Notes: generated from the letters alone by a model not told the origin. A stretch of DNA of 64,000 bases from Liolophura sinensis (GCF_032854445.1 NC_088298.1:5206160-5270159); one strand, 5' to 3'; counted from the first letter of the stretch, positions 1-12,010 are shown. Made by a program: numbers and translations.

Positions 1-560
1 AACCCCCCCCCCCCCCAAAAAACATGACTTAAAAAAGAAAGAAATGAAAGCATTGAAATGTTAATGTGAGCTGTTTCAAAAGCTAGCAGCAATAAAAAAA
101 ATATTTTCAGTTACCAATCTGTAAAAGTTATTCATTTCAACATATTTGTTGAGACGAAAATATGCCGATCTGCATACCAAAATAAATTTGAACTCGTGAA
201 CTGTAGAAGGTGGCTTGACCTGGCTTTTGACAATATTAAATCTGAATTAGAAAATACAATGCAATTAATATTTTAATCAATACATTAATTCCAGAAGCAT
301 TTCATTGATTAAAACTGACAATCCAGGCTGTTCATGTTAAACAAAATCAACATTTGCATACTAATTATAAGTCCAGTGTCGAAATGCAGTATAAAGCTTA
401 TTTCTGCGCAAATATCATGAGTGTTTGTTTAGTGGTTTTGTTCGCATTAGTGCAATCACTGACTGTCAATTAGCAACCTTATGTCAAAACCACAGGAATG
501 TAGGTGTCATAATATAAAACATGGAACTAACCTGAAACATTCGCTGTAAATATTGAACGA
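1..560. other. Unique AT-rich non-coding stretch
   Basis: The window opens in a C run (positions 3-16). The rest is AT-rich with no open frame of note and no repeat that I recognise elsewhere in the window. Confidence 0.6.
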
Positions 561-821
561 TTTATTTCTTTGATTGGTGTTTTACGCTGTACTCAAAAAT
601 ATTTCACTTATATGATGGTAGCCAGTATTATGGTAGGAGGAAAATGGGCAGGGCCCAGGTGAAACCTATGACCATTTGCAGGTTGCTGGAAGACCTGCCC
701 ATGTACAGCCAAATAGAAGGGCAGCATGAACTGGACTTGAACTCAGAGCGACCGCATTAGTGAGAGGCTCCTGGGTCATTGCGCTGTGCTGGCATGCTAA
801 CACCTCAGCCACAGAGGCTTC
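561..821 (-). mobile_element. SINE-A, near full length
   Basis: SINE-A is the commonest repeat here. Its sense order is: a tRNA-like head (A box like TGGCTCAGTTGGTTAGCG, B box GAGTTCAAGTCC), a conserved core (TGGTCGTGGGTTTCC, CTCTGCCCGGTTTCCTCCCA), a 3' part with GTATAAGTGAAATATTCTTG, and an AAATAAATAAA tail. In this copy all parts are present but diverged and the A-box region is decayed. It reads on the minus strand, with its T-rich tail complement at the low-coordinate end. The architecture is that of metazoan SINEs with conserved central domains; I cannot say which named superfamily. Pol III transcription and LINE-driven retrotransposition are inferred from the class. Confidence 0.88.
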
Positions 822-2065
822 AAATATTTGCATATTTTGAAAGTACATGTATATATACCTTGCAAATTTTTATCCACAGAAATGACACCTGTGTTAAAAA
901 TTCAGAAATATCCAAATTATATTAGAAATTTAGAAAATTTTTGCAATTTCACAGGATATTAAGACTTTCATCTCTGTATGATTCATGCTGATAACTTGTC
1001 ACTGTGAAATACTATAAGGTACCAAGGCATTATCTTTTTCAAAAATCAAATTTTTCAAATCTGTTTACACTATATCTATTAAACCATATTTAACTACTTC
1101 CATGGCACCAAAATGGATAAAAATGCGTTGTATCAGTAGCCAGTTACATAGTTTTATTTCAGTGTTACACTTTACCTATGGTGCCTGTCTCTCTTTAAAC
1201 AAAGTTTAGTTTTATTTATACCACATCTATATGCCCTTTCCTAGAAACAAAAAAACCAAAAAAAATTCAGAATAAGTTTTATGGATCCATGGACTCAAAA
1301 TCTCTCATCATTAATGATCTTAAATTTCCGGCAGATCTTTAAACAAAAAAATGTCGAATACAGCGGGTTTAACTTTTTATGCCAATGGCAATTGAGCCAG
1401 AGCCACGACATGACAGCGCTAGTTGCTCTGTGTCACAATAAACTCCCCATATGATCCGTGGACAATCCCGTCTAATCAGGAAAATCTTCACTTGAAAGAG
1501 AAGCGGAGTGTTATCAAATCCTGCATGATTTTAGTCAAGCCCTCGTAAGCCACAGGTCTTACGATAGGCTCAACTTCAAGCTCTCCGCCTAATAAAAGGC
1601 CAGGCATGGCTAAATGTTTGGTTACCGGTAAATGTTTCACTGAGGATTTCTTTTGAGTACCTAACAAAAAGGCCTCGCTTGGTTAAAAGTTTGGTTATAG
1701 CTAAACGTTACAATGAAGATTTGTTTTTCATTTATTTAATAGTATATTGATGATAATTTTTCTTTTTACAGCGCGAACAAAATCCAGAAATAGTTCATTG
1801 TTTGATCAAAAATTTTATTCAGGATTTCTTTCAAGAACCGAATAAACCGTCACGTCTTTGTTAAAATTTCGGTGAACACCTTCAATCTTCTGAGATTTTC
1901 ATGTTAAATTCTTGTTGAAATGCCATCGTCAAGTTCAGGGTTTGTATGTTAAATGTTCAGTTTAAGTGTAGGTAAACATTTCAGTGAAGGTTGCTTACAG
2001 TTAGGGCCTGGGGTTACTTTCAAAAACTTTGTAAATCACTATTTCATTACTTTTCTCAACTGAAA
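822..2065. other. Unique non-coding stretch
   Basis: AT-rich DNA with runs of A and T. I see no coding signal, RNA gene or family member. Around 1380-1560 the sequence is somewhat more GC-rich but carries no long open frame. Confidence 0.5.
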
Positions 2066-2172
2066 TGAGTGAGTGAGTGAGTGCTTGGGGTTTAACGTCG
2101 TACTCAACAATTTTTCAGTCATATGACGATGAAGGAATCATTAGGGTGCATGTACGTGAAATGACGTCGCTT
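2066..2172 (-). mobile_element. SINE-F fragment (3' end)
   Basis: GTGAGTGAGTGAGTGCTTGG is followed by the complement of the SINE-F 3' region (GGTTTAACGTCG, then the ATATGACGATGAAGGAATC part). Complete SINE-F copies lie at 37258-37576, 39891-40218 and 63356-63684. This copy stops after about 105 bases, so the tRNA-like head is missing, as expected for 5' truncation during target-primed reverse transcription. Confidence 0.8.
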
Positions 2173-2478
2173 TATGGCAACATAACCCAGAGGTCTTTTC
2201 CAAATAAGGTCACGAGAATTGTGACTTACAAAGTTTTGTGACAGTGGCCCCAGCTCTGTGATTGCTTGCTGGCAGTCATTTTGATTACATTTCGTTATGG
2301 CAAAATCAAGGCCAGGGTCTTGAGCCTTTCACATATAAACTGTTGACAAATTCATTATACTATAACAACCATGGCAACATATGTAAATTACTTAGAATAT
2401 CCCATAACTGCAGCATTTATTTATTATTTTTACCTTTGTTTAGCCCCATACACAAATCTGATCACATTTTACTTGAAA

Positions 2479-2504
2479 AATAAATAAATAAATAAATAAA
2501 TAAA
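2479..2504. repeat. (AAAT)n microsatellite
   Basis: Six units of AAAT/AATA. It may be the tail of a decayed SINE, but no SINE body adjoins it. Confidence 0.8.
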
Positions 2505-3257
2505 ATACAGGGGAGGACACCACTGCCCTTTGCTGAAGGTTACCGAACCTAAACTTGTAAAAACAATTGTCAGTTAGTAAAACCAACAACCTTGAGCTAG
2601 ATTTGAACAGCTGGCCTTATTACCATCAGTGTTGGTGGTTGGTGATGGCTGGTGGCCGCGTTTTTGAAAAATTCTTCCCACCCTTCAGTCTCTAAGAACC
2701 TGAATGTTTCCTGACGTCTCGTGTATCACTACAACTACCTGTACAGTGTTTAAGCTATACCTATGAACATCTGATATACTACACCTGTATTTAAAATCAC
2801 CTGTTTAGCACCTCTACCTGAATAGGTGACACGGGTAAACTGAGGTGTGATGACTTAGGTTAACACATACATACACAGGTAAGACAAATATACACATGCC
2901 TTAACGAGATCATGTTTACCTGAGCATGTTGAACAAGATCTCTTGAGCCAGGCCTGTTTAGCCAACAGCTACTTCTCAGTTTCTACCGTAAAAGCCCTAA
3001 TCATCACCCCTTGCCCCCAACCTCCTTTGGGTGAGTAAAACGATGTTTTTCCTAAGATGGAGAAATTGCACAGAAATTGCTCAATAAATCTGACCAGTAA
3101 AGTATAACTTTAGATCCAGTTTTAAAACACAATTCATAAGATTTTCAAGACTAAAGTTTATCGTTCAGGTAGAGGTACATTTGAACTTCACAAAAATTCG
3201 AAAATAACCTCTTCAGTTCAAAGAGCATTCATCAAATATGCCAAAACATGCACTAAA
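2505..3257. other. Unique non-coding stretch
   Basis: No coding signal. A minus-strand donor-like CAG|GTAAAC at about 2920 has a weak acceptor 34 bases upstream; I do not call an exon from it. Confidence 0.45.
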
Positions 3258-3431
3258 TCGCTGTGAGTTCAAGTCCAGCCCCTGCTGGCTTCTTCTTGTG
3301 GGAAGGTCTGCCACCAACTTGCAGATGGTCGTGGGTTTCCCCCGGGCTCTGCCCGGTTTCCACCCACCATAATGCTAGCCACAGTTGTAGAGGTGAAAAA
3401 CACCAAACAAATAAATAAATAAAATAAATAA
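3258..3431 (+). mobile_element. SINE-A, 5'-truncated
   Basis: Starts at the B box (CTGTGAGTTCAAGTCCAG), keeps the core with TGGTCGTGGGTTTCCCCC and CTCTGCCCGGTTTCC, and ends in AAATAAATAAATAAAATAAA. The stretch between core and tail is shortened: the GTATAAGTGAAATATTC part is replaced by a short decayed segment. Confidence 0.85.
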
Positions 3432-4799
3432 ACATGCACTATATCTGTGGTCGAAGTTCAACCTTATCAACCACAAAAGCACTTTTTCAGAGGAAATTAT
3501 ACATACAGTAATTATGTTCCCCAGCCCCGTAGGATTTTTCTTTGCTTTTCATTTACAATGTATGGGAATATATAGGTAGCTGTGGTTTATATAGCCATCT
3601 AAATGCATTTTATCTTTTTTAGTATTGATTTGTCCTTCGATCAAGTAATGGATAGTTTAAATTGGCAGGCATGAACAATATCAAACTGTTGCACTGGAGG
3701 ATTAGTATCCAGATTTCGCTACTCGCTACTTGTATAAAGATAATAGCCTGTTTAACAGTATGTTACCAGGAGGGCCTCTGAGAAACGTAAATATCCACCA
3801 AAAACACCAGATATACTAAGACAGCCGATCTCCAGGTAAAGCTCAGCTGGTGACATCATAGACGGCCAACCCAAGTTTAGCTGATCTATATAACCTGGGA
3901 ATTCGTATCAAAACGTCATTTTCAAGATGGATTCTAACTGCACAGAAGCAAACATACGGCCGTATCAATTTGAACCCACACTGGACGACGATTTAAGTTC
4001 TGATTTATGACACCGACCTCTCTGGTCAGATTTCAGACGAGGAATTTGATCTTTGTTCAAGCATTTTCAGCTACACTAGGTCTACATTTCGTGTGCATAT
4101 CAGGTTTAATATTTTACCATTCTTTCCTTCTGTCCGCTTCAAAATAAATATCACTCCATTCTCCAAGTGGAATTATTCTTCAAAAATGGGTTCGCGGGAA
4201 TTAATGTCCGTGCATTTAATCAAGGCAATACAGAATAAAAATTCTTACAACTGTTTAATTTTGCTAGTTATATTATGGCCGGAATTATTCGAGCATGTCA
4301 AACAGCTATTAATGAAAGGTGGCTTTAATCCTTGTTTTGTCTCCTGAGGTGTCACTAATATGGATGAGATATTAAAAGAATGGGGGATGGATTATCAGTA
4401 TGTAAGACTGCTTTCGCACCTACCCTGAGCGATACTCAAAGAGATGTCCCTTGTTTCTGCACCTTTGATGTGTAATTTTAATCAACATTAATCAACAACT
4501 AGTATTTCAGCCCAAGTCATTAACTTAAAGACTGATTAATGCAATCAAGTAAACGCGTTTAGTTTTTTTATTGTGTTCAGTTTTAATCGTCCTCTGTAGT
4601 CGACAAAACTGCTTTGAAACCCTTCTCTGTTAAGACCTCATTAATTAAAGTTGCAGTTTTACGTGCGCAATAATTATTTTGCATTTTCCCAGCAAGTTCT
4701 AAAATTAAAAACAAAAAAGTGAATTGTATGATTTGTGGGAAATGTGGACTACCTAGGCAATTTGTCCTGTCAAAGACATGATCGAGAAGCCTTGAAAAA
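3432..4799. other. Unique non-coding stretch
   Basis: AT-rich, no recognised repeat. Open frames of 79-84 codons here (4093-4347 plus, 4583-4822 minus) have no family features and AT-driven composition. Confidence 0.45.
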
Positions 4800-5105
4800 A
4801 AAGAGAAATTAAGGTCAGACAAAATAAAAAAAGGTGGATTTTGAGTTTTGTTTTATTTTATTTCATTTTTTAATTTTTTAGCATAAAAAACTGTAAAACA
4901 CAATATACAGTTGATGACCATAACTTTCCGTCACTCCCATCCACATGACAAGAGTACTGTAATTCTTTGCACCATAGAAAGGTTAATCAGCAAACGATTA
5001 GAGAAATCAAGGTCAAACAAAATAAAAAGGTAGATTTTGAGGTTTGTTTTATTTTGTTTCATTTTTGGGGATTTTTTTTAGTGTAAAAAAGAACTGTAAA
5101 ACATA
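4800..5105. repeat. Local direct duplication, offset about 195 bases
   Basis: A block beginning GAGAAATTAAGGTCAGACAA at 4802 recurs at about 5000 as GAGAAATCAAGGTCAAACAA. Both copies continue through a GTTTTATTTTATTTCATTTT-like run, a TTTAG(C/T)(A/G)TAAAAAA segment and ACTGTAAAACA. The CCACATGxxA and TTGCACCATAG segments downstream also recur (near 4942/5137 and 4967/5190), so the true unit is about 195 bases. Confidence 0.75.
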
Positions 5106-5561
5106 ACAACCTAAGCCTAATATACTGTTGCTCTTATCCACATGCCAGAAGTAATATCCTTTTTCATCAATTAGTAGGGAAAAAATCCCTTGCACCATAG
5201 GAAGATTTAAGAGCCAACAACATTCACACGTACAGCTTGACATTTTCTTCACGCTGACATGTTTGACAATACAAACATTGCACTCACTCAACTTTATTAT
5301 ACACATGCATGTCTGCAGCCTTGTTTTTCTGACAACTAGCGAACCTGCTTCATCCATGTTAAACAACGCTGCAATGTAGTTTGCAACATTACGTGATTCT
5401 ACCATCTGATGCATTTCACTAACAACATCTGCCTTCTGTCGCTGTTGGCATGTCCTGAAACTTAGACCACTAAGAACAAACGTGTCACGTACCAAACAGA
5501 GCAACTGTAACAATCTGTGCACATGAATGTCACGCCATGGATTATACGCCAGGCGAAACAT
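5049..5561 (-). CDS. Unrecognised 170-codon open frame (doubtful)
   Basis: This is the longest open frame in the window, with an ATG at the 5561 end. The product is Cys-rich in its middle third (about residues 104-137, with CECC near its end) and has a hydrophobic C-terminal third. I recognise no domain. Against it being a gene: it overlaps the duplicated block at 5000-5105, its C terminus is read from AT-rich low-complexity DNA, and no splice or promoter context is evident. For it: 170 codons without a stop is unusual in DNA this AT-rich. It could be a decayed transposon ORF or an exon. Confidence 0.2.
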   Translation of the reverse strand: MFRLAYNPWRDIHVHRLLQLLCLVRDTFVLSGLSFRTCQQRQKADVVSEMHQMVESRNVANYIAALFNMDEAGSLVVRKTRLQTCMCIIKLSECNVCIVKHVSVKKMSSCTCECCWLLNLPMVQGIFSLLIDEKGYYFWHVDKSNSILGLGCYVLQFFFTLKKIPKNETK

Positions 5562-5894
5562 TGTAAAAAATTATATAAAAAAATAGGAGTACCCTTGTGC
5601 AAGGTTCAGGTTAATTTTTGTGAGGTAACATATGCAATTATATACATGATTATTTACATTGGCTAACACTATTATTAAAACTGAACGGCAAATATTGAAT
5701 ATCTGGAAATATAAAAACAAGAAATACGCGCACTCACATATCAAGGAAGTCCAATCAAGAATGCATCGTTTTTGATCTCTTTTGCTGTGTTTATGGCATA
5801 AAATTTACCAAGGTTGAAGTTAAAGAGTTGCACTCACTCGAGTTTAATACGTCCTTTGCAGATAATATACATGCACGTATTTAACAGAAGTTTT
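5562..5894. other. Unique non-coding stretch
   Basis: AT-rich, no recognised repeat or coding signal. Confidence 0.45.
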
Positions 5895-5990
5895 CAGTTT
5901 TATGGGTGCTGGAAAACGGAGTGCTAGAAGTAAGCCACTGACCTTTGGCAACTTTTTGAGGAATTTTCCCCATATGATGTGCAGATATGT
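5895..5990 (+). mobile_element. Repeat family E fragment
   Basis: Carries the family-E block: GGGTGCTGGAAAACGGAGTG, a GTAAGCCACTGACCTTTGGC segment and the CATATGATGTGCAGA end. Related blocks occur at 31665, 37077 and (reverse) 55495. The family looks like a non-autonomous interspersed element, but I see no tRNA head or terminal repeats that define its class. Confidence 0.6.
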
Positions 5991-6067
5991 ATGTATGTAT
6001 GTATGTTTATGTATATACCGATTATTACGCTGTAAAGTGTCACAAAGTCACAACGTTAGAGCGCTAA

Positions 6068-6186
6068 GGAACATCACTGGAGCTTCACAAAAATTGTAAT
6101 TTTAATAGTCTATGCTGAATGATGCCTTCAAAATATGCTTAAGTAAACACCTTGCAAACATGCGAAAAGGTTGAAGAATTACAATA
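6068..6186 (+). mobile_element. MITE-C, 5'-truncated
   Basis: Matches the 3' half of family C (GAGCTTCACAAAAA, ACACCTTGCAAACATGCG) and ends with the right terminal repeat GCGAAAAGGTTGAAGAATTA. The left terminal repeat is missing. See 11197-11415 and 22169-22389 for complete copies. Confidence 0.75.
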
Positions 6187-6921
6187 TGTCTGTGATTTAA
6201 ATAATAATTAAATTCAATATTAAATAATAAATAATAAGTAATAATAAAAGCCATGTAGACCATGATAGTTTTTCAATGCCATGTATAAAGGTGATGCTGA
6301 AGCTGTCTGACAGCTGGGCAATAATTACCCCAGGATCAAACAAATAAAAACAAATTACTGCAGAGAAATGTACAGTATAAAAAGTTTATCTGGTTTGAAA
6401 TTATAATTTTTTAAATCAAATATGCGTAACTCATGCAAATTAGAATTATACTTTTTTCGTTCAGGAATGTTATGGCTAATTAACAACAAAGTTAAAACAC
6501 GCACACAAATTAACCTTCAAACCTTTTGAAACTTTTCTTGCCTTTGATTACCGCATCACTTATTAACAGGATTCAGACGATTATAAAGTTAATTAGTCGC
6601 CATTCGCTGTCCGCAAAATGTTGTTAAAAGAAAATTAGACAACTTAAGTATTTCACATGCATGTATGTATTAATTAAAAAAAATAAATAAATAAAATAAA
6701 AAAATATCTCTTAACTTTTTTTAAATGGTGTCTTCATGCATACATGATAATCCTTTCTTTCAAACAACAATGTTAACCCTATGCATATGATAAAGACATA
6801 TAATTATACTGACACCATCTTCAAAGTGGATGGCTTTTTTTTTTCTATCTTAACTGTTTTGAGTACTTGGGCCAAAGCTATTTGCAATATTATCATTTGT
6901 TTTCTTTGCAAAAACCTTACA
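6187..6921. other. Unique AT-rich non-coding stretch
   Basis: Contains AATAATAA-rich and AAATAAAT stretches (6200-6245, 6675-6710). No coding signal. Confidence 0.5.
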
Positions 6922-7098
6922 GGGGGCCTCCTCTCAGGCCATAAGTGGAAAGATCTGCCAGCAACATGCGAATGGTTGTGGGTTTCCCCTGGACTCTGCC
7001 CGGTTTTCTCCCACCATAATGGTGACTGCTGTCGCATAAGTGAAATATTCTTGAGTACAGCGTAAAACACCAATCAAATAAATAAGTAAATAAATGAA
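6922..7098 (+). mobile_element. SINE-A with internally deleted head
   Basis: Begins GGCCTCCTCTCAGGCC, joining the extreme 5' end directly to the core, so most of the tRNA-like region including the B box is lost. The core (TGCCAGCAACATGCG, CTCTGCCCGGTTTTCTCCCA), the AAGTGAAATATTCTTGAG part and the ACCAATCAAATAAATAAGTA tail are well preserved. Confidence 0.85.
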
Positions 7099-7989
7099 AA
7101 CCTTATATTACATTTAAATTCTAACATTATTAAAATTTGCTACAATACTACATTTCATGGAATACAGCTATTTCCAAATTTGTGCATATGGCCTGATCTA
7201 AAGCATTTTTATACATTTCAGAAAGGTTTGAGCGTAAGATCCGAAATAATAAAGCTTTCATACTTTTGCATTGCTTGCATGCGACACGTGGTGAAACTGA
7301 CAGCTTTGCGTTTCAAAAGGCTACCCAAGCTATTCTAGATGAAACCTTGAAAAGACCCGTATGTACTGTAAATCTTCAGTCTTTTCAAACATTTTTTAAA
7401 GTGAAATCTATGCATAAAATTATCAGGAAAATGACCCTATAAATGATTTGCTTATGTCACTTGATGAAAGTTTCCTAAAACTGTGCAAAGTATTTCTCTA
7501 TACCAAATGCTGGCGAAGGAGGATACTAGGGGCAGGGCGTGTGGGATGGTGGCCCAAAATTTAACCAGTCATTTATTGTTTCTCAAGAATGCTACAAAGT
7601 TTCCAGATTAACGATTTGCAATCCGATTAAGTCCAGAAATTATATATTATAACCTACATTAAACAGCATTTGACATGAAAATCTGAAATTCCTGTTCCCC
7701 CCCACGTGTTAACTCTAGATACTTGTAGGTAGTAGGGAAACTTCGAGTTCAAACTCTTCTGTGGCTGAAGGTAAAAATTTTCACAAAATCTAGAGCAGAC
7801 AAAGTATGCAGAAAACTGAAGAGCTGAACGTTTGTGAATGGAAGGCATTTGTGCCTATGGAACACGGCGAGGAAAGTGATTGGTAAATTAGTGTCAACAA
7901 ATGCTGCCTAACATTTTTCGCAAGGCTCCTGATAAGGGTAGGGCTGTTTTTACCTTTAACAACAAACTTAAGGAGCTCGACCTCGAAAA
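7099..7989. other. Unique non-coding stretch
   Basis: AT-rich, no recognised repeat or coding signal. Confidence 0.45.
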
Positions 7990-8219
7990 TCCCCTATTTC
8001 TCAACATTTCCGTATTTGGAAGATCAACTAACTTTCAGTATAGTTTATGTACCTTTTAATTTTGATTTTGGAGACAAAACTACATTGGTTGGGTTGGTAA
8101 ATTTCGGATCTTCACAAAAAGTATAATGCTATCCATCTACACACAGAATGACGCCCTCATCAGAACAGGCTTGGTAAAACATCTAGCAAATATGCGAATA
8201 GGTTGAATAATTACAGTAT
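7990..8219 (+). mobile_element. MITE-C, complete but diverged
   Basis: Left end CCCTATTTCTCAACATTTCC, internal GATTTTGGAGACAAAACTAC, right end GCGAATAGGTTGAATAATTA. Its internal sequence aligns by eye with the copies at 11197 and (reverse) 22169, and its size of about 230 bases fits theirs. Confidence 0.78.
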
Positions 8220-11196
8220 ATTGTACATAGTAACACTAAAACTCTGCATCACCTTTGGCATTTTTCTGTCTGGCGCTAGCGTATTAGTGTCAGGTTACCC
8301 TGAGCGTACAATTAGGGCGAAGTCGACTGTCAGACCAGGTCTACAGCTGACATCCTGACCCTGCCTGCTGCCAAAACTGACCCTCACTCCCTCCAAAGGG
8401 CAGACAACCCCCATCTGGCCGACCTCAGGTTTGACATCTGATACCCAGACTTACAGATTATAATTGTGCAAATAGAACTAAGTACAACCTTCATAATTCA
8501 TATACCATAAAACTTCAAATTTTTTGTCCTTAAAAAAAATTTTCATTTTTTTTTCTATTCTAGCTCTTTTTGTCATTTGCAAATTTTTGGATGATTGTAA
8601 GCAGTGGTTTACACCACTTTCATCCACCAACATGAACTGATATCGTTTATATCGGTGTAAAAATCATGAGCATGGCATTTAACAACTACAATTTAGGGCC
8701 AATAATTTTCAAGTCTTTTCAAAATACAACCTGCTTTAAGAACTTCTTTGAGCAGACACTGAAACCATATATTATCACAAATTAATTAAGAATATTTTTT
8801 TTTTAAATTTATTATGAGAAAAATTTAAGTATGTGCTTCTAAAAGTGCATTTTACATAGCAAACTTTAGATGAAACAGGGTAACTCTGGTAAGCCATGAT
8901 ATCACATGTACTACACAAGCATCTGTGTCAGCATCCTAAATTGGAAAACAACATCCTGTCATCTTCATGCTTTTATCAATCGGGATATAAGAGAGTAAAA
9001 TATCTAGGCTTAACTCACACAAAAAGTACAGTGTTTTCTGTCAAGTCTGAGTTATGGATATTTCAGAATACGAAATCAATAACAACACACAATAATTTTG
9101 ATCCACTACAGCCCTTCAACACCGAGTTCATAAGTTCAAACCCAGCTCTTGCTACATGAAGGTGACTGTGTGCTTTGTTTTTAAGGTCTGTTCCCAGGAC
9201 ATTCTGTTTTATGGCTTCCACGTGACATAAACCCTTTAAGGTTCTTGAACAAACTACAACAGAAAAGCTTGTGTATTGTGAATACGGCATGAAGACACAT
9301 TCTATGTTCACGCACACGTCACAGTTCTTTTCCAGCATTTCAAGATAAAGTGTTCGTTTTTAGACATTGATAAAAGATACTAATCATGAACTATACATCT
9401 GAGTCACCATTTCACATTATAATACAAAGGAATACCAACTAAGTGGGTGGGTGTGACTTTGGGGAACTATTTGAGCAGGTTAAATTGGGAGAATTTTTGT
9501 GAGATATTGTGTGTACAAAAAACCTGTGTCAGGCCTAAAAATATTGGTAGTAATGTATACCACTTTAAGAGCCTTTCATAAATCTCTTTTGTGATTTCAT
9601 GGCAGTTGAGATTCACAAACTTTGGAACTTTTACACCTGTACAATCTAATGCAGGTATTTCCGGTGTTTACACAAGTCGCCTAAGTCTGCAAGAAATTGT
9701 GGTAACTGGGTGCCTTAGAGGTAAATGACTGCATGTCAACCACCAGGTATATTCCGGGTTGTTTAAAACAAGGCAGTTTTTACAGTACAGCTCTAACAAA
9801 CAGGCAAGGCATGGCCGTGCATATGGAAAGGCAATGACACTGTCTTAACTCATGCTAAGTCAGGCAAGTTTCACCCAGGTGCCATCTGTAGAGACTCAGA
9901 GATGTCTTCAATGACCTGACCCGTCCCCCTCCTCTCCCTTCCGCCCCGCTTCTCCCCTCCCTTGAAACTCACTCTCCCACATAGCCCGCTAAACCTGGCT
10001 GTCCTCAGTCACAACTGTAAATTTTCAGAACACTCTTCAATCTTCTCCCTGCACCCCTGCCCCCAATTCCTCCCCCCCCCCCACCCCTCCCGTAGCTTCC
10101 CACCACAAAGCCTGTCAAACCTGGCTGTAAATGTCCCTAAAATGTCCTCAAGCACAACTGTAAATTTAACGGACAATTTCCATGCAATCCCCTCCAGCAC
10201 CCCCCACCTCCCCTTTCCAGAAACCTAGCTCACCAATTCTCTCCTTCCCCCTCCCTACAACATTCCAGTTTTAATGTATGTTGTACCTTAGAAAATGTTA
10301 TGCAATGGCATGACAACTTGATATCCTTAGAGGCCATATAAAAATCTCGTCAGTAAGTATATAAATCTGGCACCTGAACAATTTCTGGAAGGAATTAGAT
10401 AATTGTTGTGTTATCTCTTCCCTTAATGCATTCCCTCATAGACATATTTTCATTTCATTTAATTTCATTTCTTATTCACCATAAACTTTAAGTTAAATAC
10501 ACAGGTATACTTGTGTGATACATTTGTATGGAATAAAGCTCACAAGACATATTTCACGAAATTTATACTCTCTATTTAAATGCTTGTAAATTGTAAAAGC
10601 TGAGCAATGTATCTAAAGTGTTGCTAATATTCCCGAAATCTGTTTCACATTCCTACGATATTTAACCATGATCTCATCCATCATTAAAAAATAAATATAT
10701 ACATACATATGAAAAAGCCAGATTTGTTTTAAGAGAAAACTTAAGAGTGGTCATTTTTTGGGCCTTGGATGTTAAAATTTGGAAAGACTAACAACTGATT
10801 TGGATGTCTTGATCCACAGCCTAACCATTATCATGAAGCTTCAAGTGTTAAAGTTTCAAACATCCTAGAATATAATGGTCTTGTAATGTATGTATAATAG
10901 TGGGTCTTGCCTTCTAGAAATAATTGACCTTAACGCCTGATACAATATTCCTTGTCAGTCCGATAATATGAGATGCCCCCTAAGCTCCAAACAACGACAA
11001 TTGTGTACAGATGATATGGCGAAGTAAGTTGGGATTTATCTGCTCATTTTTATGTTAGGCACCCCCCCCCCCCCCACCCGCCCGACCTTTTAATGTCCTT
11101 AGTCAGTTATGTTCCTGTGTCCCTAAGCCCCACCCTTTCCATCATATGCCCTTAAGGAACACAGCATACAAACAACTTGCAGAATAACTGCACCAA
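8220..11196. other. Unique non-coding stretch with a pyrimidine-rich block
   Basis: About 3 kb with no SINE or MITE. At 9925-10260 the plus strand is strongly C-rich, including a C run near 10070. This produces mirror-image open frames (9962-10228 plus, 10009-10200 minus) that I take as composition artefacts. Another C run lies at about 11061-11076. Confidence 0.5.
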
Positions 11197-11415
11197 CACT
11201 AATTCCTCAACATTTTCAGATATGAAAGAGCAACTTTCAGCGCAATTTACGCAAATTTTTAATTTGATTTTGGAGACAAAACTACATTGGTTGGATTGGC
11301 CAATTTCAGGGCTTCACAAAAAGTAAAATTTTATCAGTGTACACAGAATAATGCTTTCAGAATAAGTCTGAAAAAACACCTTGAAAACATGCGAAAAGGT
11401 TCAAGAAGTACAGTA
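11197..11415 (+). mobile_element. MITE-C, complete
   Basis: Left terminal repeat ACTAATTCCTCAACATTTTC and right terminal repeat GCGAAAAGGTTCAAGAAGTA are near inverse complements. The internal GATTTTGGAGACAAAACTAC is shared with the other copies. Length is about 219 bases. Short size, inverted ends and lack of coding capacity are typical of a MITE. The TA at the termini suggests a Tc1/mariner-type target, which is inference. Confidence 0.82.
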
Positions 11416-11879
11416 GCAGCACTGCGCTATACATACTATCCTGTTTGCATTTATGAATTTTCTTCTTAACCTTTGTTGTCCTGGTAAGGTACCAGATTAC
11501 AGGTGTTCTTTTCTCCTTGTTAAGCTAGGGTAAGTGAATATACGCACACTACACACAGCAAAAATCTCCCTTTTATCTGCAAGTCTAATAATTTATATTT
11601 CAACATCAAAACAGATTTTTTTCTATTTACATTTCAAAAATTGTAATTCGAGTTGATCACGGTATTTGTGTGCACTTTGGGTGGGTTTGCACAGATTCGT
11701 CACAGGCAGGTAAAATGATAACTTCCTCAGGTAACCCAATCTGCCTCCAGCTCAATGCTTCCAGACAGGTGTGTTTTACACTAATTAAAAAATGTCTACC
11801 TGGCAGGTAATCTGGTAACAGATGTTCAAACATGAAAACTGCTGCAGGTCTAAAAATAATCAGACAAAAAGCAAACTAT

Positions 11880-12010
11880 TTTCATATCATGATCAGACAT
11901 TCCCTGGGGGTAGGCAGCTGATCGGGAGTAATGCTCAGTCGCCCTGTTCACGCAGTGATTGACAGCTGTCAATCATTCACACTTCAAAGCTTCACTGATT
12001 GATTTGACTA
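11880..12010. promoter_or_regulatory. Candidate TALE-homeodomain enhancer core
   Basis: Contains the perfect palindrome TGATTGACAGCTGTCAATCA at 11956-11975. Each half is TGATTGACAG, the established PBX-MEIS/PREP composite site; the two are back to back and share an E-box-like CAGCTG centre. A further TGATTGATT lies about 22 bases downstream. The segment is unique in the window and repeat-free. Motif match is direct; enhancer function is inference. Confidence 0.45.

Noticed and set aside
2905-2955. Minus-strand exon before CAG|GTAAAC
   Set aside because: The only nearby acceptor lacks a pyrimidine tract; a short open phase alone is not evidence.
9962-10228. Mirrored frames in a Pro/Ser-rich stretch
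   Set aside because: Composition artefact of a C-rich tract; both strands are open for the same reason.
11490-11540. Microexon between GATTACAG and AGG|GTAAGTG
   Set aside because: The 27-base segment has an in-frame stop in the simplest phase and no supporting context.
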